From: Globisporangium splendens
Taxonomy: Eukaryota; Oomycota; Peronosporomycetes; Pythiales; Pythiaceae
Assembly: GCA_006386115.1 (NCBI GenBank)
Contig: VFIW01000051.1
Span: forward strand, 186,001-250,000
Length of the DNA: 64,000 bases
Direction of reading: 5' to 3'
In this document: positions 56,723 to 64,000 of the stretch, in pieces
How the letters are laid out: the number at the start of each line of letters is the position of its first letter
Position numbering within the stretch: position 1 is the first letter of the stretch
The notes under the pieces: generated by a model
Databases searched by the model: none
Told to the model about the DNA's origin: nothing
What the model saw: only the letters and a program-made list of their open reading frames with translations
Made by a program: the position numbers and the translations under genes

Positions 56723-58501
56723 CGCGATCTCGCGATGATACAACGTTCGGATCAACTGGTCGCACACAAGAGCTCGATGATGGAGGGTGTGGGACGAAGG
56801 ATTCTGTTCCAGAGGAACCGGTAGCGAAAGAACCCCCCAAAGCTGAGCGCGGTGTTCCATTCCATCCCAAACTGGAGGCTCTCGGCGACAAGGGTGGAGT
56901 CTTAAACTGGGTTTTCGTCGGGCTGTCGCCCTTTCGAGTTGATGCTGCTTCACCTCGCGACTGGACTGATCGCTCTGGTGACATGCTTTCACTAGTCGGG
57001 AATAGTAGCGAGTATCCACTCGTTGCATTTTGCTTCTTGTCCTTGAGGTGACGCGCGAGCTGAGTTGGCTGGCGGTCTTCGAGTTTTCCCGTCACCGGAT
57101 TCGCTCGAGCAAGCAACTGCCATGGCTTCTCGAGATGATAGTACGACGGATCTTTCAGGGTATCCACCAGCTCATGATTCCAGCGATTACGCTCCAAGAG
57201 AGAATTCCGAATCGTCTGCAGGCTTTGCAGTGTCAACCGCCTCCAACCACGTTCTGAAAGCTCAAGAACCTCAACGCGCGTGCAGCACATAAAGACCGTC
57301 GACGCCAATTCAGATTGACTTGTTGCTACTGGAGAAGAAGTTTCTACCGTTACCCCGATCACCGACACGCTACTTCGTCTGCTAATCTCACCAGTGAACA
57401 ATGAGTTCGATCGCGATCTCCCCGTGTCTAGGAGGAATTCGTCGATGACAACGCTGGCTTCACCTTCTGCTAAAATGAAATACCGATCATCCATGTCGCC
57501 CTGCCGGCAAATGCAGTCGCCGTCCTGGAACGCATCGAGACTGCAGTGGTTGATCACGTGCCTCCGTTGGCTGTGGGTGAACTCTTTAAACAATCGGTGC
57601 TTCTCCAACACAGAATGCGAGCGCAAGAGATTGCGGCACAGCATCAGCTGGTGCAGTGGACCCAGGAGCGATTGGAAATCGTCGATGTGCAGAACCATGC
57701 ACATAACAGCACCGATTGTTACAGCGTTCAATTTTCGCGGAGCATTCTGCAACAGCGCCATCTCGCCAAAGTATTCGTGCTCTTCATGCGTCATGATCTG
57801 AATCTCCAAGTCTGCTTCTAGCACGGATCGTCGTCGTGCACCTGCACGCGCCGGACCTGTTCCAACTCTGCGTTGCGTGATCAGCACTTTCCCTTCTTCA
57901 ATAAAGTACATCTCACGCTCTGTCTATCCCTGGCAGTACACATACTCGCCGTCAGTGTACGTTGTAATCTCCAGCGCGAAGATCGGCTCGTCCTCGCCAC
58001 AATGCTGTCCCTTGACTGCCTGCTTCAAAATCGGAATCGACTGGATGAGTTTCCGTTTCCGTTCGATGTCCGGGTTGTCTTTTCTACCGACAGAGACCAT
58101 GGCGCGAGGACTAGTTGGCACTGCGGGCGTTGACGCATGAGGCGCCTTCGTAATGACCATGCGCGCTGGCGGCTGCGATGTAACGGAAGAACTCATTGGA
58201 CACGCTTGGCGCCAGCTCATCGAGGTATCCAGGTGACGACGATCGCATCAGGCAGGTGCCGAGTGTAAAAATGGTATTTGTGTCTGAGATTTTGTCTCCA
58301 AGAGGTGCGTGCATCCGACACTTGGTCGGACTCGGAACCTACGGACAAAGCAAAAGCGTGAGATGCGATGGAGCAAATAAAACCGTTGGGTTACATTAAT
58401 ACGGCACGACAACTCGACTCAAAACACTTGGCTTTCTCTTCTTGCTTTACTAGATAATCCCTGGGATAGAAACAGACGACGGATCGACGATGCATCTCCA
58501 T
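56703..58501 (-). CDS. Protein with two cyclic-nucleotide-binding domains; amber codon in the first
   Basis: CNBD-1 reads ITTYTDGEYVYCQG, then TAG (57926-57924), then TEREMYFIEEGKVLI in the same frame. In the family motif QG-E-x3-E-x-Y the stop replaces the conserved acidic residue. The domain continues with YFGEMALLQNAPRKLNAVT, and CNBD-2 follows (FQDGDCICRQGDMDDRYFIL). The tail after about 57100 is Ser/Pro-rich and ends at a TGA, 56705-56703. A candidate 5' model uses exons 58501-58403 and 58338-58193 (MEMHRRSVVCFYPRDY...APSVSNE) joined at 58083 with matching phase, but that donor is weak. No kinase domain is present. It could be a PKA-regulatory-like or scaffold protein; damaged or read through. 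Confidence 0.5.
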
Positions 58502-58573
58502 GGTTGCAAACTCCCTCAACACAAGCGACATCAATACATAAACATAAAATAGATAATCGTGTCACCTGTCTCT

Positions 58574-60517
58574 CTATTCTTCGTCAAACGCATCGTTGCT
58601 CAGCAGCGGCGACACTTTCGAGCGCAGCCGGAACACCACTTCCATCGCGGTCGGGCGCTTCTCTGGATTCAGCTCCAAGCACTCTCGTGCAAGATCAACG
58701 ATCTCCGGAGGACAATCTTCGCGGAAAGTAGGCAGCAATTTACCTTCTGCCACAAGATGCACAATTTGCATGCTCTTCATCTTGTTTTTACCACCGCGCT
58801 CTTTGTTGAAGCCGTACGGCAGCATGCATGTGTCAATTTCCGACAGCACGATGCCATACGAAAAGATGTCCGCTTTCTCATCGTAGCGCTTGCCTTCAAG
58901 AACCTCTGGCGCACTCCAGAGAATCGTGCCAACGCCATTCGTCATGGTGTCTTCCACAGACGTTTCTCGACTGAGTCCGAAATCACTCAGTTTCGCGCGC
59001 AGACGACGATCAAGAAGAATATTCTTCGATTTCAAATCGCGATGGATCACAACAGGCTCCAACGAATGCAGGTACACCAGTGCTTCGGCTATGCCCATCG
59101 CCATTGGCAACTTCTCTTTGCCCCACACCATAGAAGTGGCCGTCGGGTGGCTCAGCACTGTTTCTAGATCTCCTCGCTCCATGTACTCTGTTACTGCGCA
59201 CAAATGAAGCAATGACTGCCACGCGACTCCACAAAATGCCACGATTCTTGGATGCTCCAACATTGACGCAAGTCGAAGCTCATCCGTAAAGCGTTCAAGC
59301 GACGATATATCTTCCCGTTTGGACGCCAGCAGGCACTTCAGCGCAACATACCGAGACTCGTATTGACCCAACCAGACTTCACCGTTTCCGCCCTTGGACA
59401 GGACACGCAGGAACGTAAGCTGGGAGACCGAAATGCGCTTCGTGACGATAGTCGGATCCGAGACGAAACGGCGCAATATCGCAGATTTGTTGCAGAGCGC
59501 GTCGTTCGACAGCGTCGGATCTGCGCCGCGACTCCCACGGCCACCAGAGCGAGCAAACACGTCCATCGGCGTGGATCCATTCAGCATGTTTTCGTTGGAC
59601 AGCAGGTTCGACGTGTGCGAGTTGTCATACGAGTCCAGCGACTTGAAATCCACCTTGTACCTGACGAGATAATATATCAAGGCGCAGAGCGCCACGATAA
59701 GCAGGAACAGTATGATAAGAAGCACTGAGGACGTCGTCGTAAATGTACTTTGGTCAGGCATGGAGAGATACTTGAGCCACGCATCCAGCGTCGCACCATT
59801 TGACGGAGTACAGATGCGTCCATCGTTCGGGCTTCCTTTTCCACACGGAATGATCATTCTCGCCTCTGTTTCACACGACCTCACGCCACTGAACACTTTG
59901 TCGACGAGGTGGATCGCATACAGCTTATTCACGGACGCATTTAGACTCGTGTGATCACGCAACACTGGAGCAGGAACCTCCTCATTTCCACCGTCTGCTG
60001 CCCAGTACACACCTGAAAAAAGCGGCACTGTCCCCAACGTTGTTTTGTCGACGAAACAGCGCACTGCCGGCACGACGACATCGACTGGACAGCTCTCCAA
60101 AAACTGTGCATTACCGCCACACTTCGACATCATACACTCGCTGCTATTACTCACGATATCCTGCACCACAGCGACGTCGAGCATCAAATCAGCCATCGTC
60201 TGGCCGCACACTGTCAAAATCTGCACGTATTCCGAGCTGGACGTCATCACGATCCCTGTATCCCACAATATCGCGCGCTGGACGAGTCCTGGAAGCACGC
60301 CCCATCGCAGCGAGTCGAATCCCACGAGACGATTTTTCGCGACCTGCGGCAACGCCTTCTCCGCGATCGGCAGCGGGTCGACGCTGCCTCCCGAACTCCA
60401 GATCCTGTACAGTCGCCCCACCATGTCGCTATCACTGCCACACACCAACTGGACACAACACAGCGCGAAAACGAGCGCCGCAAACAGCAACGCTCTGCTC
60501 CTTCGCGCCAGCGTCAT
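58574..60517 (-). CDS. TKL receptor-like kinase, cysteine-rich ectodomain (RLK-2)
   Basis: 647 aa from the ATG at 60517, single exon. Signal peptide 1-27 (LLFAALVFALCCVQLVCG). Ectodomain to about 262: LPGLVQRAILWDTG, a C..C pair (128/133), C-x10-C (143-154), YWAADGGN, LYAIH, MIIPC and CTPSNG..LDAWL. Membrane helix about 265-286 and a Ser-rich juxtamembrane part. Kinase from about 363: KGGNGEVW Gly-loop, ALK (K394), HRDLKSKN (492-499), DFG (512-514), GTILWSAPE and a C-terminal P-E-K-R-P-T-A motif. All catalytic residues are present, of the tyrosine-kinase-like Ser/Thr type, so it should be an active plasma-membrane receptor kinase. Ligand unknown. Confidence 0.92.
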   Translation of the reverse strand: MTLARRSRALLFAALVFALCCVQLVCGSDSDMVGRLYRIWSSGGSVDPLPIAEKALPQVAKNRLVGFDSLRWGVLPGLVQRAILWDTGIVMTSSSEYVQILTVCGQTMADLMLDVAVVQDIVSNSSECMMSKCGGNAQFLESCPVDVVVPAVRCFVDKTTLGTVPLFSGVYWAADGGNEEVPAPVLRDHTSLNASVNKLYAIHLVDKVFSGVRSCETEARMIIPCGKGSPNDGRICTPSNGATLDAWLKYLSMPDQSTFTTTSSVLLIILFLLIVALCALIYYLVRYKVDFKSLDSYDNSHTSNLLSNENMLNGSTPMDVFARSGGRGSRGADPTLSNDALCNKSAILRRFVSDPTIVTKRISVSQLTFLRVLSKGGNGEVWLGQYESRYVALKCLLASKREDISSLERFTDELRLASMLEHPRIVAFCGVAWQSLLHLCAVTEYMERGDLETVLSHPTATSMVWGKEKLPMAMGIAEALVYLHSLEPVVIHRDLKSKNILLDRRLRAKLSDFGLSRETSVEDTMTNGVGTILWSAPEVLEGKRYDEKADIFSYGIVLSEIDTCMLPYGFNKERGGKNKMKSMQIVHLVAEGKLLPTFREDCPPEIVDLARECLELNPEKRPTAMEVVFRLRSKVSPLLSNDAFDEE

Positions 60518-61469
60518 ACCTGCTGCTACTCTGGTTGTCCTTGTCGTCGTATCAAACGAATCAACGAGAGTCTCGTCCTCTATACAATCACCACACACAG
60601 CAGACGAAACACACACGCGAACGCGCAGCAGAGTCTCTCGTCCGGTTCTCTTCAGCTAAGCGATCGATCCACACGCACACGCGCGCGCGCTTTCCCCTCA
60701 GCCTGATGCTCGCTCGCAATGTGCGCTGCTTTTCCTTTATTGCAGCGAAAAGGGCAGGGTTTCCTTTTTGGGAGAATAAAATGCGGAATGGTTGTCGCTG
60801 CGGGCTTGCTGGTCGTGCTGGTGCTGAAGGCAGGTTGCCGAATGAGGGGGAGGGAGAGAGGGAATGAAAGAAACGGACCATCACTCTGCTTTCCCCCCTT
60901 TGATAAACTCGAACCAGCAAGCAACGACTGTTGTGCGAGTAGATGCTGCGATCAGAAAACAGGTCAATGCCTCTTTATAAGCGGTACTATGCTGCCACAA
61001 ATGTGGACAACGCAACTTTAGTGCAAAAAAAGCACTCCTATCTTGATATAATACCTCTTTATATTTGTCGAAAGGACGTTGAGCAGTCATGTCTTCCCGC
61101 CTTTTTGCAAGAGCGACAGGACGACAGGAGACCCTAAATTAGGGGATCGAATTTAGGGTCTACATGGAAGCATCCCGCTTTGCTGAACTGAAGGCACCCG
61201 ATATGTACCTTCTCTGCGCGTCGTCTGTCAACCTACACCTTTCATATTCAACACGCACGTTTTCCTCCTCCTCACATGCCCTGTTTTCACCAACTTACCC
61301 GAGATGAAAAGATAAATAATACTCGCATGCGTGGCTTCAACCAACGTCACGCGCAACATCGGACGTTGCCTTATGACGATACTCGAGGTGCTGAACCTAG
61401 AAAACCAGATGGGTGGACATCAATCAAGTGAACGAGTCAGTCCAATCTCTTGTCTGACTACCTACCGAT
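60518..61469. other. Intergenic between the two receptor kinases
   Basis: About 950 bp without a supportable gene. It contains the hairpin at 61129-61161. Confidence 0.4.
61129..61161. repeat. 12-bp perfect inverted repeat carrying CCCTAAA/TTTAGGG
   Basis: AGACCCTAAATT (61129-61140) and AATTTAGGGTCT (61150-61161) are exact complements around the loop AGGGGATCG. The arms contain one unit each of TTTAGGG, the telomere repeat known from oomycetes, but only singly. Confidence 0.85.
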
Positions 61470-63413
61470 CTACCTAATTGACACGTGCGACGCGATGCCC
61501 TTGGAGCGCAGCGCCGCGACGAGCTGCATCGCGTTCGGCCGCGTCGACGGGTCTTCAGCCACGCAGGACGTCGCCAGCCGCTCCAGTGCGCGTGGACAAT
61601 CGCCTCGGAACCGCGGCTTGATCCTGCCCTTGGCGACCAGGTTGATGAGCTGCATACTCGTGAGCTGCTGCTTACTCACTTCGTCGTTCAAAGCATAGGG
61701 CGGCAAACACGTGTCCAATTCCGAGAGCACGATGCCGTATGAGAAGATGTCGGCTTTCTCACTGTACGCTTCGCCGCGAAGGATCTCCGGCGCGGTCCAC
61801 AGTAGCGTTCCTATGCCACTCGTCATCGTCTCTTCAAACGAGCGCGCGCGACTGAGTCCGAAATCGCTCAGTTTCGCCTCCAAGTTGTCGTTCAGCAACA
61901 CGTTGAGCGATTTTAGGTCGCGGTGAATGATCAGTGGCTTGAGCGAGTGCAAGTACGCCAATGCGTTCGCGATATCAATCGCGATCGAGAGCTTCTCCTG
62001 ATTCCAAGTCATGCGTCCGCTGAGAGTCGAGTTGATTAGATCCGACAGATCTCCTTTGCCCATGAACTCGGAGATGCTACACAGATCGGAAAGCCGTTTC
62101 CACGAGAAGCCCACAAACTTCACGATGTTTGGGTGCTCTAACGTGGACGCGAGTCGAATCTCTTTGGCGAACTGCTCGATCGCGTTTTTGTCGTGCTGCT
62201 TCTCGGGCAGTAGGTTCTTGATCGCAACGACTTGGCCGGAGTACTCGCCACGCCACACTTCGCCGTTCGCCCCACGCGCGAGCATGGTCTCAAAACGCAG
62301 AGCGGCGTACGGAACGCGCTTGGTCATCAGCACACCGTCACTGCAAAAAGTCGACATGGTCTCAATCGACTGTCGGCAAATCGATTCATTCAGCGCGGCA
62401 ATGTCGCTTGCCACCGACGCAACTTTGATCAGGTTGGGAATCGTCACCTGGGACGGATAATCCAGCAGTGACGGCGTCGATGGACGATACTCGGCCGCAG
62501 CCAGCGTCGGAATTTCCGATGGGTCGTCGACTGCTGTTGTCAGCGTTCTGAGTCTCTCGCGTCGACGTCTCCGGAGCACAACGAGCGCAATAATCGCGCC
62601 AAACACCGTCGCGACCACTAGCACGATCAAGATTATCAGCGACAAGGACGATACTCCAGTGCCTGTTCCGCCTTTCGATGACGCGAACTCTGCATCGAGC
62701 CACAGATCGACAAACCCACCTCGTTCAGGTGTACACCACTCGTTATGGTTCGTGAGCGTTCGTTGGACACACGGCGCGATAAAGAACGACTGAGTCGGGC
62801 AATCCTCAGGGCTTGCAAGTGTTGTCTGCTGTTCGTGGATGGTGTACAACACAGGACTGGATTCGTTCGTGAGTGCGCTTGCTGATGTATTTGCAGTAGC
62901 ATTCGCGGCCATTGACACGATATTTCGATATATGCGTATGTCGGGCACCGTTGTAATGTTGCCGCCGTCTTCCGCCCAGAGTGCGCTGTTGTCTGAGACA
63001 CCTGTGACTGCGTCTTCGACTGCGCATTGAGCGACGCTCACAATAGCGTTGCGCGAGCAATTCTGGCTTGCAATGTACGCCGTAGTGGTCGTGGTGGCAT
63101 GCACACTCCTATTGCTATAGCAGTCATCCACGTCGCACGTTGTGGGATCAAAGACCTGTCGAGGCAAAAAGATCTGACCCATGGATTTGCCGCACGGGAC
63201 GTACACTTGCACCAGCTTGCCTTCGCCTGTGAGCACCAAGCCGGTGTCCCAGAGCAGCGCGCGCTGGAGGAACCCCGAGAGATCCTTCCACTGCAACTGG
63301 TTAGCAGAGATGCGCCGCGATAGCAACGCTGGGAGGTTCAGCAGCACGACCTTCTCGGCCACGAGCGCTGCTTGCTGCTGAAGACGATGCAGCTGCGCGG
63401 GCACATCGATCAT
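61470..63413 (-). CDS. TKL receptor-like kinase, cysteine-rich ectodomain (RLK-3)
   Basis: 647 aa from the ATG at 63413, the same length as RLK-2. Ectodomain: LSGFLQRALLWDTG, VPCGKSMGQIF, a C..C pair, C-x10-C (119-130), LWAEDGGN, LYTIH, FIAPC and WCTPERGGFVDLWL. Membrane helix about 257-280, then RRRRRER. Kinase: RGANGEVW, AIK (K399), HRDLKSLN (497-504), DFG (517-519), GTLLWTAPE. It should be active. The ATG is not followed by a signal peptide; the frame is open for another 32 codons upstream and reads VLCVLYTIAFTSTSA, which looks like one but has no ATG, so a short 5' exon may be missing. Confidence 0.88.
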   Translation of the reverse strand: MIDVPAQLHRLQQQAALVAEKVVLLNLPALLSRRISANQLQWKDLSGFLQRALLWDTGLVLTGEGKLVQVYVPCGKSMGQIFLPRQVFDPTTCDVDDCYSNRSVHATTTTTAYIASQNCSRNAIVSVAQCAVEDAVTGVSDNSALWAEDGGNITTVPDIRIYRNIVSMAANATANTSASALTNESSPVLYTIHEQQTTLASPEDCPTQSFFIAPCVQRTLTNHNEWCTPERGGFVDLWLDAEFASSKGGTGTGVSSLSLIILIVLVVATVFGAIIALVVLRRRRRERLRTLTTAVDDPSEIPTLAAAEYRPSTPSLLDYPSQVTIPNLIKVASVASDIAALNESICRQSIETMSTFCSDGVLMTKRVPYAALRFETMLARGANGEVWRGEYSGQVVAIKNLLPEKQHDKNAIEQFAKEIRLASTLEHPNIVKFVGFSWKRLSDLCSISEFMGKGDLSDLINSTLSGRMTWNQEKLSIAIDIANALAYLHSLKPLIIHRDLKSLNVLLNDNLEAKLSDFGLSRARSFEETMTSGIGTLLWTAPEILRGEAYSEKADIFSYGIVLSELDTCLPPYALNDEVSKQQLTSMQLINLVAKGRIKPRFRGDCPRALERLATSCVAEDPSTRPNAMQLVAALRSKGIASHVSIR

Positions 63414-64000
63414 CGCCTTGAGTGAGCGTCTGCGATGAACGAGTACTGGCGCTGATGTGGATGTGAATGCGATAGTGTAAAGGACACAGAGGACCCGCGC
63501 GCTCTCCCTTCATTCGAGCGCTCGATGACGCTGTCTCGCTCGCATCAATAGACGCATATATGCGTGTGCGTGTGTGTGACTGAGGTCGTGCCTGCCTTCC
63601 AGAAATACGGTGCAAGCGAGAGGAGACACAAGTGCTTTCTTTCTATAAAACCAAAGTTACTGCGTCATGTACAAGCGATAGGAACGGCTCACAGCGGGGA
63701 GAGAACATCGAATGCGTCAATTCGGTTTTCTCTCGAATGCATGCGGCTTGTGGCTGGTGATTGCATGCGCGCGTGAGTATGCAAAAGCGAGCGCATTCGA
63801 GATTCTGGAGCTGGGACTTGGACACATTGAAATGTCTTTGGTTCAGTGAGTTCAGAATGCTGACTCCTTCAGAAGACACTATTGACAGTTACTGCGCGAA
63901 ATAGTCGAGCGAAATACCAGACAAAAATGCATATAATTACACTCCACCACAGCTTATGTCTGGGCAAATATGCCAGTTGGCTTCTCTTCAATCCTGCCAC
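63414..64000. other. Upstream region of RLK-3
   Basis: No separate gene supported. The part up to about 63509 is the open, signal-peptide-like extension of RLK-3. A (GT)n-like stretch lies at about 63560-63575. Confidence 0.4.

Noticed and set aside
57900..57950. An intron hiding the amber codon in CNBD-1
   Set aside because: The family spacing QG-x5-Y is kept only if the stop codon counts as one residue; the GT-AG pair around it is only 22 bp.

Overview
The window is nuclear DNA of an oomycete, most likely a Pythium- or Phytophthora-like peronosporalean. The evidence is: compact GC-rich genes, GT-AG introns mostly of 55-150 bp, full-size PDR-type ABC transporters, SWEET sugar transporters, tyrosine-kinase-like (TKL) receptor kinases with a cysteine-rich ectodomain, a PX-domain family with a C-x2-C insert, and bacterial-type dihydrodipicolinate synthases beside ordinary eukaryotic housekeeping genes. 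All exon joins given here were worked out by hand and checked for reading phase.

Layout. 1-11 kb: the 5' part of CTNNBL1 (-), a coiled-coil gene broken by one amber codon (-), ABHD18 (+, five exons), a decayed receptor kinase with two ectodomains (+) and NPRL3 (+). 11-24 kb: SWEET-1 (+), ABC transporter copy A (-, one amber codon), DHDPS copy A (-), PX copy A (-) and SWEET-2 (+). 24-34 kb: a small Lys/Glu-rich protein (-) divergent from eIF3b (+), a HAD-like protein (+), an IQ-motif multi-exon gene (+) and an alpha/beta hydrolase (-). 34-42.5 kb: DHDPS copy B (+), PX copy B (+, amber), a DHDPS relic (+) and ABC copy B (+, intact). 42.5-64 kb: SMG9 (+); a five-exon gene joining four membrane segments, ankyrin repeats and two TIR-type domains (-); a divergent pair of alpha/beta hydrolases; a GNAT/beta-trefoil/MIOX-like fusion (+); a cyclic-nucleotide-binding/coiled-coil locus (-); and two intact TKL receptor kinases (-).

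Two large-scale patterns stand out. First, PX-DHDPS-ABC is present twice as inverted blocks (about 21.2->12.3 kb and 35.8->42.5 kb). The two blocks have decayed in a complementary way: block A keeps a good DHDPS but has a nonsense ABC, while block B keeps a good ABC but has a DHDPS relic and a nonsense PX. The two ABC copies are nonetheless almost identical, with sharp edges, which looks like gene conversion. Second, six otherwise open reading frames are each interrupted by a single in-frame TAG at a position where conserved sequence resumes at once in the same frame.

The most novel single items are the membrane-ankyrin-TIR-TIR protein (1287 aa predicted, with the TIR WxxxE glutamate present) and the GNAT/trefoil/MIOX-like fusion, in which all six expected diiron ligands of MIOX appear to be replaced.
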